A DNA stretch of 64,000 nucleotides from JAPLKB01 sp964532465 (GTDB taxonomy: Bacteria; Desulfobacterota; Syntrophorhabdia; Syntrophorhabdales; Syntrophorhabdaceae). Below are positions 41,096-50,591 of the stretch, one piece after another (the first letter of the stretch is position 1; every line of letters starts with the position of its first letter). Both the position numbers and the translations under genes were made by a program. Where the stretch lies: assembly GCA_964532465.1 (NCBI GenBank), contig CAZHHX010000019.1, positions 1 through 64,000 of the forward strand, in the 5' to 3' direction. The notes below the pieces were generated by a model, which was not told where the DNA came from, did not search any database, and saw nothing but the letters and a program-made list of their open reading frames with translations.

Positions 41096-42808
41096 TCAGG
41101 AAATTTCACTGTTTTCCTTGTTTATCGCCGGTTCAAGTATGTCGCCAAGAGTTGAAAAAAAGTTTTCATCATTTTTGTGAGTCTCTATTGTCTTAACTTC
41201 TTCAATCTTTTTGATAGCCTTAATGCTCAAGCCGATTCTTTTATCCTTTGCGTCAATATTCAGAATAACCGTCTTTACTTTATCATCGATATTGAATATT
41301 TCAGATGGATGCTTTCCCTTTGCCTCATCCATCTCCGACAGATGTATGAGCCCCTCTATGCCTTCCTCAATTTCCACAAAAGCACCGAAGTCTGTTATGC
41401 TTGTCACATAGCCTTCAACTATTTCTCCGACCTGATACCTTGACAGTATTCCTCTCCAGGGGTTTTCCTTCAATTGTTTCAGACTCAGGGAAAATTTCTT
41501 TTGTGCTTTATCAACATTAATTACAAGAGCTTCGACCATCGTCCCTTTTTTAAATGTTTCTGAAACGATCTTTTTTCTTCTCGACCATGACACCTCGGAC
41601 ATATGGACTAATCCGTCAATCCCGTTGCCTATGCCTACAAACATACCGAAATCTGTGATATTTTTAACTCTCCCCTTTACTACAGAGCCCGGAGGATACT
41701 GGCCGACAAGCTCCTCCCAGGGGTCCGGCAGCAACTGTTTTAAACCGAGGGAGACCCTGCTTTTTTCTTTATCAACATCAAGGACAACCAGATCGAGCCA
41801 GTCGCCTTTTTTAACAATCTTATTCGGGTTTTTAAGCCTCTTGTCCCAACTCATCTCGCTGATATGAAGAAGCCCTTCAATTCCCTGCTCGAGTTCAACA
41901 AAAACACCGTAATCAACAATCCCGGCAACTTTCCCTCTTACCTTTGTTCCTACGCCATACCTTTCATCAATTTTAAGCCAGGGGTCCTGCTTAAGCTGCT
42001 TTACGCTGACAGACACCCGCTCTTTCTCAACATCTACATCTATTACTTTTACCTTAATTTCATCCCCAACCCGCAAATACTCCTTTGGATGGGTTATCCT
42101 TCCCCATGTTATCTCATTGAGATACAAAAGGCCGTCAACACCGCCCATATCTATAAAAGCGCCGTAATCGGTTATATTCCTGACAATACCATAAACAACC
42201 TGGTCTATTTTTACATTTTTCCAGAATTCTTTCTTTTTCCTGTCCCGCTCTTCTTCCATAAACATTCTTCTTGAAACTATGACATTCAACTTCCGCTGGT
42301 TTACTTTGATGACCTTGAATTTCAGATGCCTGCCCACAAAGGAGGAGGGATTCTTCACAGGTTTAATATCTACCTGCGATATGGGCAGAAAAGCGCTTAC
42401 TCCGATATCCACCAGAAAACCGCCTTTCACTTCAGATGTAATATCTCCTTCCATGGGGGTGCCGTCTTCAGACGCTTTATTTACCCTTTCCCATATTCTG
42501 ATAATATCTGCTTTCTGTTTTGAAAGCAGCAGCAGGCCAAACCCCATTTCCCTGCCTACTATCATAACCTCAACTTCGTCCCCGATATTGAATTTATGTT
42601 CTCCGGACTTATCAATAAGTTCATCAATAGAGAGCTTTCCTTCCGATTTCAAGCCCACATCAACAATCACCGAATCAACATTTATGTTAATGATCCTGCC
42701 TTTAAGGATATTACCATCCTGCAGGCTTCTCATTGAGCTTTCATAAAGTTCCCTCATTTCTTCTGGTGTTTTTTCTTTTTGTGCTGCGGTATCACCGGTA
42801 TCTACCAT
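41096..42808 (-). CDS. rpsA: 30S ribosomal protein S1
   Basis: The 570-residue protein has six S1 repeats from about residue 30 to 550, visible by repeated V-x-G-x-V-x(8-10)-G-A/V-F-V-x-(I/L)-x-x-G-(I/V)-x-G-L-(I/L)-H-x-S-E units. Repeats 3-6 bear the RNA-binding pattern, while 1 and 2 are divergent as in the ribosome-binding half of S1. It helps mRNA bind the 30S subunit. GGGGGA precedes the ATG. The cmk-ispH-rpsA order is shared by many deltaproteobacteria and clostridia. Confidence 0.95.
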   Translation of the reverse strand: MVDTGDTAAQKEKTPEEMRELYESSMRSLQDGNILKGRIININVDSVIVDVGLKSEGKLSIDELIDKSGEHKFNIGDEVEVMIVGREMGFGLLLLSKQKADIIRIWERVNKASEDGTPMEGDITSEVKGGFLVDIGVSAFLPISQVDIKPVKNPSSFVGRHLKFKVIKVNQRKLNVIVSRRMFMEEERDRKKKEFWKNVKIDQVVYGIVRNITDYGAFIDMGGVDGLLYLNEITWGRITHPKEYLRVGDEIKVKVIDVDVEKERVSVSVKQLKQDPWLKIDERYGVGTKVRGKVAGIVDYGVFVELEQGIEGLLHISEMSWDKRLKNPNKIVKKGDWLDLVVLDVDKEKSRVSLGLKQLLPDPWEELVGQYPPGSVVKGRVKNITDFGMFVGIGNGIDGLVHMSEVSWSRRKKIVSETFKKGTMVEALVINVDKAQKKFSLSLKQLKENPWRGILSRYQVGEIVEGYVTSITDFGAFVEIEEGIEGLIHLSEMDEAKGKHPSEIFNIDDKVKTVILNIDAKDKRIGLSIKAIKKIEEVKTIETHKNDENFFSTLGDILEPAINKENSEIS

Positions 42809-42816
42809 GATTCCCC

Positions 42817-43638
42817 CTAAAGATTTTTTACATACCTTTCCACAATGTCTAATATGTTATCAGGGGTAGATGCACCGCCTGTTATTCCGACCTTTTTCAT
42901 ACCCGAAAACCATTCGGGCTTAATGTCTGTTTCCGTTTCAATGTGATACGTATTGGGTTGTATGCTTTTTGCGATGTTGTACAGTTTTGTTGTATTGGAA
43001 CTGTTCTTTCCACCCACGATAAGCACAGCATCGGCAATTGACGAAAGCTGGGCAACCTCTCTCTGCCTGATCGCGGTACTCTCGCAAATTGTGTTATATA
43101 CCCTCAACTCTTCAACTCCCTCTATAAGCCCGTGAACTATATTAAAAAATGTGTCATTATCCTGTGTTGTCTGACATACCACTCCAACCTTTTTTGCTGT
43201 TATAAGGGTTGGTTTTTGCAATACAATACCATCATTATGCAAATAACTCAATACACTTTTAACTTCAGGGTGGTCTTTATCCCCTACAATTACTACCTTA
43301 TAACCATTATTTTTAAGGAAAAGAGCCTTTTTTCTCACCCTCCTTACAAAAGGACAGGTTGCGTCTATTGATTTCAACCCCTTCAGTCTGATATCTTCTT
43401 CCTCTTCTTCCTTGATCCCGTGTGTGCGGAACACGACAGTTCCGTCCTTTATCTCGGAAACATTTTCCACGGGAATAATTCCTCTATGCTTTAAGGCTTC
43501 CACCATCTGCGGGTTATGAATAATCGGGCCTATGGTAAATATACTGCCTTGAGTTTTTTCCCTCTCCTGTAAAACCATGTCTATGGCCCGGCGTACCCCG
43601 AAACAAAAACCGGGGTGCTCTGTCTTCAAAACCTCCAT
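42817..43638 (-). CDS. ispH: 4-hydroxy-3-methylbut-2-enyl diphosphate reductase
   Basis: The 273-residue protein has the three cysteines that hold the [4Fe-4S] cluster: Cys12 (GFCFGVRRAI), Cys95 (DATCPFV) and the third in NTICESTAIRQ. The active-site Thr/Glu loop QTTQDN is present. It makes IPP and DMAPP in the last step of the MEP pathway in the cytoplasm. It lies between cmk and rpsA. The start overlaps the cmk stop, so the two genes are translationally coupled. Confidence 0.95.
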   Translation of the reverse strand: MEVLKTEHPGFCFGVRRAIDMVLQEREKTQGSIFTIGPIIHNPQMVEALKHRGIIPVENVSEIKDGTVVFRTHGIKEEEEEDIRLKGLKSIDATCPFVRRVRKKALFLKNNGYKVVIVGDKDHPEVKSVLSYLHNDGIVLQKPTLITAKKVGVVCQTTQDNDTFFNIVHGLIEGVEELRVYNTICESTAIRQREVAQLSSIADAVLIVGGKNSSNTTKLYNIAKSIQPNTYHIETETDIKPEWFSGMKKVGITGGASTPDNILDIVERYVKNL

Positions 43639-44318
43639 CAGACCTCCGACCCATAGATAACATTCAGCACCTTGTCGGCAACACCTTGCGCGTCCAGTTT
43701 GCTTGTATCAATGTACAGGGCATGTTCCGGTATAACAAGAGGAGCAATCTCCCTTTCCGAGTCATCCCTGTCTCTCTTTTGCATTTCCTCTTTAACAACA
43801 GATTCTCCCGACTCTATACCTTTTAAAGACAACTCAATGTGTCTCCTCTTTGCTCTTTCGTCCTGATCGGCGTCAAGATAGAACTTTAAATGAGCTTCCG
43901 GAAACACTACACTGCCTGTATCTCTCCCTTCAAGGACAACACCGCCGTTTTTACCTATTTGTCTCTGTTGGACAGTAAGATATTCTCTTACGCTTCTCTC
44001 CTGAGAAAGTTTTGATGCAAGAAGGGATATTTCAGGATCGCGGATCTTTTCGGAAATATCCACCCTGTCCAGAAAAACTCTTGCCCTGTCTCCAAACTCA
44101 AACTTTATGGGAAGGTCTTTCAGAAATTGTTCCATGCCCGTATAATCACCCTGCGCATTTTGCGCGGCACACAGCGTTTTAAAGGCATATGCCGCTCCCC
44201 GGTACATGGCGCCGGTATCGATATATTGGTACCCCAGTGTACGCGCGACCATCCTGGCAATCGTACTTTTACCGGCACCGCTGGGACCGTCAATTGTAAT
44301 AATCAGGTTTTTTTTCAT
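43638..44318 (-). CDS. cmk: Cytidylate kinase
   Basis: The 226-residue protein has the P-loop DGPSGAGKST (10-19), the CMP-binding region YIDTGAMYRG and GRDTGSVVFP, and the lid DQDERAKRR. It phosphorylates CMP and dCMP. A TGA stop overlaps the ispH start. AAGGAG lies 12 bases before the ATG, a long spacing. The 141 bases between it and hisC (44319-44459) probably hold the promoter of the cmk-ispH-rpsA run. Confidence 0.95.
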   Translation of the reverse strand: MKKNLIITIDGPSGAGKSTIARMVARTLGYQYIDTGAMYRGAAYAFKTLCAAQNAQGDYTGMEQFLKDLPIKFEFGDRARVFLDRVDISEKIRDPEISLLASKLSQERSVREYLTVQQRQIGKNGGVVLEGRDTGSVVFPEAHLKFYLDADQDERAKRRHIELSLKGIESGESVVKEEMQKRDRDDSEREIAPLVIPEHALYIDTSKLDAQGVADKVLNVIYGSEV

Positions 44319-44459
44319 TTACCGGGACATCTCCTTATTTTTTTATCTTTCTGTAAAAGTTTTCGAATAGGATTTTTTCAAGCCTTTTTCAACATGGTGA
44401 ATAGTTCACAGGAAAGCATGTTTTATGAACTATAGGTCATACGTTGCATTTGCTATATG

Positions 44460-45533
44460 CTACAACATCCTTTTAAACGTTTTTATAAACCTTGTATTTT
44501 CCTCCATTTTTCCGATTGATACCCTGATATAATCAGGCAGGCCGTAGGGGCCCATCCATCTTGCCAGGATTTTTTCTTCAAAGAGCCTTTTTATCAATGT
44601 TTCAGCATCCTTTCCGTACTTGAAAAGTATAAAATTCGATTCTGTCTGAACAAACTCTATGGATAGCTTCTTAAAGGCATTATAGAAAAATTGCTTGCCC
44701 TCCCTGTTGTTCTCCAGCACCTTCTCCAGATAAACGACATCCTCTATGGCCGCCTTCGCGCCTGCAAGAGCTATCGTATTAACGCTGAAGGGCTGCCGCG
44801 TTCTTTCGAGAAAGGACATGAGGGATGATTCACCGATTCCATAACCAACCCTTAAGCCTGCAAGGGCGTATGCCTTTGAAAATGTCCTTAAAATCAGGAC
44901 CGGATAATCGTTGATATACGGGAAAGCATCAGGAAAATTCCTGCTTTCGGAAAACTCCGCATAAGCTTCATCAACAACTACAAGTATATCCGGTGGCAGT
45001 TCCTGCAAAAAAGCTTTAAAGGCATCATCTTCAAAAATTGTACCGGTAGGGTTCAGGGGGTTGTTTAAGAATATCACCCGCGTCCTGTCATCAATGGCTT
45101 CTTTTATATGACCCAGGTTGACAGTCATATTTGTAATGGGAACCTTGCATGTTTCATATCCGTATATCTTTGAAGCAATAGCATAAAAGGCAAATGAGGG
45201 CTCGGAAATAATAACCTTGTTTTTCACTTCATGCTTCATTGCCTTTAACACGAGCTCTATAAGCTCGTCAGAGCCGTCTCCAAGCACAACCTGTTCCGGT
45301 TTTACTTTGTACTTATTCGAAATTGCTGTTTTTAATTCAAATTCGCTGCCGGGATATCTGTTTATGGATGTCATTGCTTCGATCATAACAGAAAGCGCCT
45401 TTTGTGATGGCGGAAAGGGGTTTTCATTTGAAGCCAGTTTTATCCAATCATCGTCAAGACCGTATTTCATGGCCTTCGGATAAAAAGGTATCTCCTGTAT
45501 ATTTTTATCAATTGAAAGTTTCATTTTGCTCAC
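44460..45533 (-). CDS. hisC: Histidinol-phosphate aminotransferase
   Basis: The 357-residue PLP enzyme has LASNENPFPPS (33-43), LNNPLNPTG, VVDEAYAEF and the Schiff-base lysine in FSKAYALAGLRVGYG. It belongs to the HisC group of class I/II aminotransferases and converts imidazole-acetol phosphate to histidinol phosphate with glutamate. Another aromatic or alanine substrate is possible, since no other his genes are near. The start is GTG after AGGAAA; the ATG three codons later is the alternative. Confidence 0.9.
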   Translation of the reverse strand: MSKMKLSIDKNIQEIPFYPKAMKYGLDDDWIKLASNENPFPPSQKALSVMIEAMTSINRYPGSEFELKTAISNKYKVKPEQVVLGDGSDELIELVLKAMKHEVKNKVIISEPSFAFYAIASKIYGYETCKVPITNMTVNLGHIKEAIDDRTRVIFLNNPLNPTGTIFEDDAFKAFLQELPPDILVVVDEAYAEFSESRNFPDAFPYINDYPVLILRTFSKAYALAGLRVGYGIGESSLMSFLERTRQPFSVNTIALAGAKAAIEDVVYLEKVLENNREGKQFFYNAFKKLSIEFVQTESNFILFKYGKDAETLIKRLFEEKILARWMGPYGLPDYIRVSIGKMEENTRFIKTFKRML

Positions 45534-45556
45534 TCATTTCCTGCTTTCATTAATTT

Positions 45557-46210
45557 TTACCGCTTTAGAACTGTTTTTACAAGTTCCTCCGCATTCCTCT
45601 GCATTATATAAAAATCTTCCTCGGAAAGCCCAGCGCCTATTACTATCCTTTTAGCCCCATATTCTGTTGCCAGATCAGAGGGGCTGTGGGAATCCGTATT
45701 AAATACCAGCTTTGCGCCTGTTTTCTTTGCTGTTAATGCCACATGGCCATTTGTAAGGGAATGCCCCTTCCTGCTGCTGATTTCAAGGAGAACTCCTTTT
45801 TCCTGCGCAAATGCAGCATCTGCTTCTTTAATAAGACCGGGGTGCGCTATTATATCGGCCCCGCCTTCGATTGCCGCTCTGTTTGTCCCTTCTTCCACCG
45901 GCTCAGCAATGGTTTCTCCGTGAACAACTACATAGAATATGCCGAGCTTCCGGGCGAATTCAATCAATTCTTTAATAAGTCCTTTGGGAACATGAGTGAT
46001 CTCTATTCCGGGAAGAATTGTTATGCCTTCATGATAGGTAATCTTCTCACTCAGCTTCAGTATTGAGCGGATAACCGTCTCTATATTGGTATGATCAACA
46101 TGGTCGGATATTCCTATGGTTTTGTAACCTATAACTTTTGCCCTTCTCGCAAGCTCTGCAGGGAGCAGTACTCCGTCGCTTAATAATGAGTGAGTATGTA
46201 AATCTATCAT
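45557..46210 (-). CDS. PHP-domain metal-dependent phosphoesterase
   Basis: The 217-residue protein has the PHP metal-binding motifs: DLHTHSLLSDG (3-13), ISDHVDHTN, PGIEITHV, VVHGE, IAHPG and FNTDSHSPSD. This set is complete and matches histidinol-phosphatase-like PHP proteins. With hisC next to it, histidinol phosphatase activity is a fair guess but is not proven. It follows hisC's upstream side with a gap of 23 bases, so the two share a transcript. Confidence 0.85.
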   Translation of the reverse strand: MIDLHTHSLLSDGVLLPAELARRAKVIGYKTIGISDHVDHTNIETVIRSILKLSEKITYHEGITILPGIEITHVPKGLIKELIEFARKLGIFYVVVHGETIAEPVEEGTNRAAIEGGADIIAHPGLIKEADAAFAQEKGVLLEISSRKGHSLTNGHVALTAKKTGAKLVFNTDSHSPSDLATEYGAKRIVIGAGLSEEDFYIMQRNAEELVKTVLKR

Positions 46211-46236
46211 TTATTTTTCCTCTATTCCCTTTTTGG

Positions 46237-46602
46237 TATTGTCAAAAGTTCTCATCAAATTGTTTTGTTTCTTGAGCAGTTTTGTCTGCTTTTCACTTGG
46301 TCGCGCAACAGCATATTGAAAATGTCCATCTGCGGCGGTCTGCTGCGCCTTGCGATCCTCCAGCGTACATTAAGTACGCTTACGGCCTGCAAAGCTTGCA
46401 GCCCATCCACACCTGAACCATTTTCAATATGCTGTTGCCCACTCAACCCGGATTCACATATACGCTTATGTGAATCCGGAATAAAGAAAGGGGTGAATTT
46501 ATTCATTTTCAATTCTATTTTTTACCTCCCCCTTATCTTATTTTGCAGAGGCTTGTCTACACACAAACTTCATATTAATTTTTCATGTAACTTTTGACAA
46601 TA
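46237..46602. repeat. Composite palindromic repeat, copy C (MITE-like)
   Basis: Perfect 14-base terminal inverted repeats TATTGTCAAAAGTT/AACTTTTGACAATA (46237-46250, 46589-46602) enclose 19-base perfect arms (46306-46324, 46419-46437) around the centre AGCGTAC-N5-GTACGCT (46362-46380). A 13-base-arm hairpin CCGGATTCACATA/TATGTGAATCCGG (46448-46479) lies beside them. It is homologous to copy B at 25.2-25.6 kb in reverse orientation. It fills the 440-bp gap between the PHP and DUF151 genes. An SD-led frame at 46255-46512 (minus) inside it is probably spurious. Confidence 0.85.
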
Positions 46603-46650
46603 TTCCCTTTTTTCTTTTGCAAGACAGACAAAAGAAACCGAATAACATAA

Positions 46651-47148
46651 TTACATCTTGTATTTGCCGAAATCATCGGGTGAGAGGTTTTCGAGTATCT
46701 CTTCCCACTCGTTTGCATCGGTAACTACCTTATCGCCCTTTCCGGAAAGGTCAATTTTAGCCGATTTTCTTATAACAGTTTCTTCAACAAATATGGGCGC
46801 GCCGGTTCTTAAGGCGATTGCTATGGCATCGCTCGGTCTTGAATCAATAACAAGTCTCTTATTGTCTACATCGAGATGCAATAACGCGTAATACGTGTTG
46901 TCCTTAAGGTCATTCACCTCAATCCTGATAACCCTTACCCCAAGATTGTCGAGTATATTCTTTAAAAGGTCATGCGTCATAGGCCTTGGCGTATTTATAT
47001 TTTCCAATGCCGTGGCAATGCTCGAAGCCTCAAGCAGGCCTATCCAGATAGGAAGAACATCCTTTTCCTCCACATCTTTCAGAAGCACAATCGGAGTGTT
47101 GGTAAAGGGGTCCACAGTAATGCCTGCAACCTTCATTTCTTTTAACAT
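46651..47148 (-). CDS. DUF151 bifunctional nuclease family protein
   Basis: The 165-residue protein has the BFN (DUF151) core: LPIWIGLLEASSIATALE (33-50), RPMTHDLL and the signature DSRPSDAIAIALRTGAPI. Family members were reported as RNase/DNase-like or as substrate-guiding proteins; in many deltaproteobacteria they are encoded right after miaB, as here. The gene starts 28 bases after the miaB stop. The exact function is uncertain. Confidence 0.88.
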   Translation of the reverse strand: MLKEMKVAGITVDPFTNTPIVLLKDVEEKDVLPIWIGLLEASSIATALENINTPRPMTHDLLKNILDNLGVRVIRIEVNDLKDNTYYALLHLDVDNKRLVIDSRPSDAIAIALRTGAPIFVEETVIRKSAKIDLSGKGDKVVTDANEWEEILENLSPDDFGKYKM

Positions 47149-47176
47149 TCATACCTCCGCAATACAGTCACCAGGG

Positions 47177-48514
47177 TTATACGGTACTATATTTCCTGTC
47201 ACCTGCTTTTTCAAGTTCCCCTTTCAGGGAATTTGCATAACCTCTTACTATTTTCACATGCACCAGCTTTCCAACCATGTCTTCATTGCCTGCAAAATTG
47301 ACAACCTTGTTCGTTCGTGTTCTTCCTGTAAGGTCTTCATTTGAATTCCTGCTCAGGCCTTCGACCAAAACCTCTACAATGCTGCCTTCGATTGTTCTGT
47401 TCTTTTTTAATGTTATTGCCTTTTGAGTTTCCTGCAAGTGCTTCAGTCTTTTTTGTGCTGTATCCCGGGGCACTTCATCCGGCAGGGTTGAGGCAGCAGT
47501 ATATTTTCTCGGAGAATAAGCAAAAGAGAATAATCCGTCAAATTCAATATCTTTTATCAATTGCATGGTTTTCCCAAAGTCATCTTCATCCTCCCCCGGA
47601 AAACCGACAATACAATCCGCCGTAACAGCAATATTTTCATATCTCTTTCGCAGGCGCCCTATCTTTTCTCTGTATTCATCGGCTGCATAACCTCTGTTCA
47701 TGAGCTTTAAAACCTTGTCTGATCCTGACTGAAAGGGCAGGTGAATCTGCTCGCATAATTTCTCAATACTTCCGAAGCAGTCAATAAGTTTGTCAGACAA
47801 ATCTTTCGGGTGAGAAGTAACAAACCTGATCCTTTCAATTCCCTTTATCCTGTTTATTTCGCGCAGCAGTTCCGGAAAGGAGACATCATCCGTTCCAATG
47901 TTGTAAGAGTTAACATTTTGTCCGAGAAGTGTCACATCTTTAATGCCGTTTTTTGCCAGTCCATCGATCTCTTTCAGAATGCCGGCACTGTCTCTGCTTG
48001 TTTCTCTGCCTCTCACATAGGGCACAATACAATAGCTGCAAAAATTGTTGCATCCTTTCATGATAGTTATGAATTTTTTAATCCCTCCGTTCACATTTTC
48101 CGGTCTTACAAACAGGGTATTGCCGCACCCGTTTTCGGAAAATTCAAAGAATCCGGTTTTTTTTGAGGCATGTTCAACGGCTTCCTGAACTTTATGAATA
48201 TTGGAAGTACCCAGAGAAAAATCTATAAAAGGGAGTCTGTCGGAGATAGATTCTTTTTCCATCTGAGCAATACAGCCGGTCACCCCCAGAATTGTCCCTT
48301 TCGCAGCCTTAATCCTCTTCAGCCTGCCCATAAGACTATAGAACTTCTGCTCGGCTTTTTCCCGGACACAGCATGTATTCACGATAACAATATCCGCCTC
48401 CTGAGCGTTATCAATATGCTCGTAGCCGGCAATTCGGAGAATATCTGCCATTTTTTCAGAATCATGTTCATTCATCTGACAGCCTAATGTTTCAATATAA
48501 TATTTCTCAGCCAA
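47177..48514 (-). CDS. miaB: tRNA-2-methylthio-N6-dimethylallyladenosine synthase
   Basis: The 445-residue protein has the N-terminal MTTase domain with cysteines in ETLGCQMNEHDSE (C12), NTCCVREKAEQ and VTGCIAQ, the radical SAM motif C-x3-C-x2-C in GCNNFCSYCIVPYVRGRE, and a C-terminal TRAM domain (about 372-435). The two [4Fe-4S] clusters insert sulfur and methyl at A37 of tRNAs. It lies between surE and the DUF151 gene on the same strand. The motifs are complete. Confidence 0.95.
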   Translation of the reverse strand: MAEKYYIETLGCQMNEHDSEKMADILRIAGYEHIDNAQEADIVIVNTCCVREKAEQKFYSLMGRLKRIKAAKGTILGVTGCIAQMEKESISDRLPFIDFSLGTSNIHKVQEAVEHASKKTGFFEFSENGCGNTLFVRPENVNGGIKKFITIMKGCNNFCSYCIVPYVRGRETSRDSAGILKEIDGLAKNGIKDVTLLGQNVNSYNIGTDDVSFPELLREINRIKGIERIRFVTSHPKDLSDKLIDCFGSIEKLCEQIHLPFQSGSDKVLKLMNRGYAADEYREKIGRLRKRYENIAVTADCIVGFPGEDEDDFGKTMQLIKDIEFDGLFSFAYSPRKYTAASTLPDEVPRDTAQKRLKHLQETQKAITLKKNRTIEGSIVEVLVEGLSRNSNEDLTGRTRTNKVVNFAGNEDMVGKLVHVKIVRGYANSLKGELEKAGDRKYSTV

Positions 48515-48554
48515 ACTCAGTTCCTTCGAGAATTTTACAATAACTCTTACGTTC

Positions 48555-49322
48555 TTATTTTGAACACTGCTTTAAGCTTTTCCTGTCTAAATATTGCTTT
48601 AATATATTTATTGAGCCGTCACTTATTGCGTCAACATCTATCGGCGTAATCGATGCGTAATCGTTTTCCACTGCATAAAAATCGGTGCCTTCTATCAAAT
48701 CAAAACCGTGGCTATTCCCGCCTATCCAGTAATATTTCCCGCCCCTCGGGTCAATTCTTTCAACTACAGCATCATTATAAACCCTTTTTCCGAGCCTTGT
48801 CACCATAAAATCTTTTATATTTTCATAGGATATGTTGGGGATATTGATATTTAAAAATGTCCGGGCAAGGCAGGCGCTGCCCTTCATCATGCCGATAATA
48901 TCTTCGGTAATTCTGGCTGCATCGGCAAAACGATAATCTTTTCTTGCATTAATTGAAACAGCCAGAGAAGGTATGCCCAGAAAAGCTCCTTCCCTTGCTG
49001 CCGCAACAGTTCCTGAATAATTTATATCCTGACCCATATTGGGGCCCTTGTTGATTCCGGATATAATAAAATCAGGCGGTTGAGAAAACAGCGTCCTTAG
49101 TCCAAGCAGGACGCAATCAACAGGTGTTCCATTCGAAGCAAAGACCCTGTCCCCTAAATCCTTCACACGTAAAGGCTTATGGAGAGTAATCGCGTGTCCG
49201 ACGCATGTTCTTTCCTTCTCAGGCGCCATAACATACACATCATGCTGCTTCAACAGGCATTCCCTGAGCAATACAAGCCCCTCCGAGTGAATACCGTCAT
49301 CGTTTGTTAAAAGAATTTGCAA
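48555..49322 (-). CDS. surE: 5'/3'-nucleotidase SurE
   Basis: The 255-residue protein has the SurE metal site LTNDDGIHSEG (5-15), SGINKGPNMGQDINYSGTVAAAREG, and NGTPVDCVLLGL. It dephosphorylates nucleoside monophosphates with a divalent metal. It is followed by miaB and DUF151 on the minus strand. The tRNA-Pro gene lies 22 bases upstream of its start. No ribosome-binding site is conspicuous. Confidence 0.95.
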   Translation of the reverse strand: MQILLTNDDGIHSEGLVLLRECLLKQHDVYVMAPEKERTCVGHAITLHKPLRVKDLGDRVFASNGTPVDCVLLGLRTLFSQPPDFIISGINKGPNMGQDINYSGTVAAAREGAFLGIPSLAVSINARKDYRFADAARITEDIIGMMKGSACLARTFLNINIPNISYENIKDFMVTRLGKRVYNDAVVERIDPRGGKYYWIGGNSHGFDLIEGTDFYAVENDYASITPIDVDAISDGSINILKQYLDRKSLKQCSK

Positions 49323-49344
49323 GGGACACCTTAAAGAAATAGAA

Positions 49345-49420
49345 TCGGGGCGACGGGATTTGAACCTGCGGCCTCCTGCACCCCAAGCAGGTGCGCTAAA
49401 CCATGCTGCGCTACGCCCCG
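49345..49420 (-). tRNA. tRNA-Pro (anticodon GGG)
   Basis: The 76-base gene folds into a full cloverleaf. The acceptor stem is CGGGGCG/CGCCCCG with discriminator A. The anticodon stem CCTGC/GCAGG holds the loop TTGGGGT, so the anticodon is GGG, which reads CCC and CCU. The T-loop GTTCAAATC is normal. CCA is not encoded. It may be transcribed together with surE and miaB. Confidence 0.95.
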
Positions 49421-49626
49421 ATGTGTTAAATATTGCAGATATTTCTTAAAAAGTCCACTTAAAAAGACAACCCGCAGCCGCTCATAGATAACTCACAATC
49501 TATTCTTTACAATAAACATTATGTTATATTAGATAGTTACATTTCTAACAGTCCTGTTGACAACCGATAATTATCATTTTAAAGAGATTTTGCTCAAGTG
49601 ACGGATCGTTATGCTATTGACAGCAC

Positions 49627-50550
49627 ATGGGTTATAAAATACGATTAATCATGAATACAGTCCCGGACAATGACAAAACCCTTCTTATTCATCTCGGCGG
49701 GCTTGGGGATATGTGCCTTTCCGAGTCAACATTCCTTTCCCTATCAAGACACTTTGAAAGGGATATGGAAGCATTGGGATATACAAGATTCCTCAAGCTC
49801 TTTGACGAATATTTTGCAGAAATTCACAGAATTGAATCGATAAAATGGCTTCATCTTTTTTCAGATCATTGTCATGATATCGTTTATAAACAGATCATAT
49901 TTATCGGAAAGGACCGGGAAGGTAATTTACGAAAAAGATGGAAGGGTTTTTCCAGGGAACCTCTTATATTTATAGAGATGTATCCGGAAGACAGGTTAAT
50001 GGCTCACAACTCAAAGCTTAAAAGTGAGGTCAATAAAAAACATGCTGCCAAGGATGTTCATGTTGAAGATTATCAGTTGGCACAACTTGCACAATATGGA
50101 ATTCATCCAATTAAAAAAGAAATAAAACCTAAACCTTTAAGCCGGACAATTCTCTACCCTGAAAAAGGTTTTCAAAAGAACAAATGGCCTCTTGAAAACT
50201 TCATAGAACTCTATAATTTACTGAAATTAAAAGATATAAAAGTACATATCCTTGAATCTCTCGGCATGAACATAGATATTCCGGACAAAATATCTTTCCA
50301 GGAACTCTCTGATATCAAGGAATTTTTTTTGAATGGCGGCATATTTGTTTCCAACGATTCCGGCATGGCTCATTTTGCAGGAATGTGCGGTCTTTTTTCT
50401 CTTACAATTTTTATTGATTCCAACCCGCTTATATGGCATCCGAGAGGGCGTTTCCAGACATTCAGACAGGGCGCGGAGATAATAGCCATATCTGTAATTG
50501 AAACTAAGATTATTGAACTGATGACTCAGAGTTTACAGCCTTCTGTTTAA
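49627..50550 (+). CDS. Glycosyltransferase family 9-like (heptosyltransferase-type) protein
   Basis: The 307-residue protein has the GT9 features: an N-terminal HLGGLGDMCLS, the donor-site YPEKGFQKNKWPLENFIELY and the C-terminal GGIFVSNDSGMAHFAGMCG. It would transfer a sugar, perhaps heptose, to an LPS core or another glycan in the cytoplasm. It is shorter than typical heptosyltransferases (about 340). The first ATG lacks a ribosome-binding site; Met9 is an alternative. The upstream 49421-49626 is AT-rich and otherwise empty. Confidence 0.8.
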   Translation: MGYKIRLIMNTVPDNDKTLLIHLGGLGDMCLSESTFLSLSRHFERDMEALGYTRFLKLFDEYFAEIHRIESIKWLHLFSDHCHDIVYKQIIFIGKDREGNLRKRWKGFSREPLIFIEMYPEDRLMAHNSKLKSEVNKKHAAKDVHVEDYQLAQLAQYGIHPIKKEIKPKPLSRTILYPEKGFQKNKWPLENFIELYNLLKLKDIKVHILESLGMNIDIPDKISFQELSDIKEFFLNGGIFVSNDSGMAHFAGMCGLFSLTIFIDSNPLIWHPRGRFQTFRQGAEIIAISVIETKIIELMTQSLQPSV

Positions 50551-50591
50551 TAAATCGTTGTGATTCAAAATTCTTGGTGCTAAAATGAAAC

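Noticed and set aside
46255..46512. 85-codon minus-strand frame inside repeat C
   Set aside because: It lies wholly within a palindromic element and is explained by it; the related frame in repeat B is shorter and differs.
49421..49626. A second tRNA or small RNA after tRNA-Pro
   Set aside because: No cloverleaf or terminator; the stretch is AT-rich spacer.
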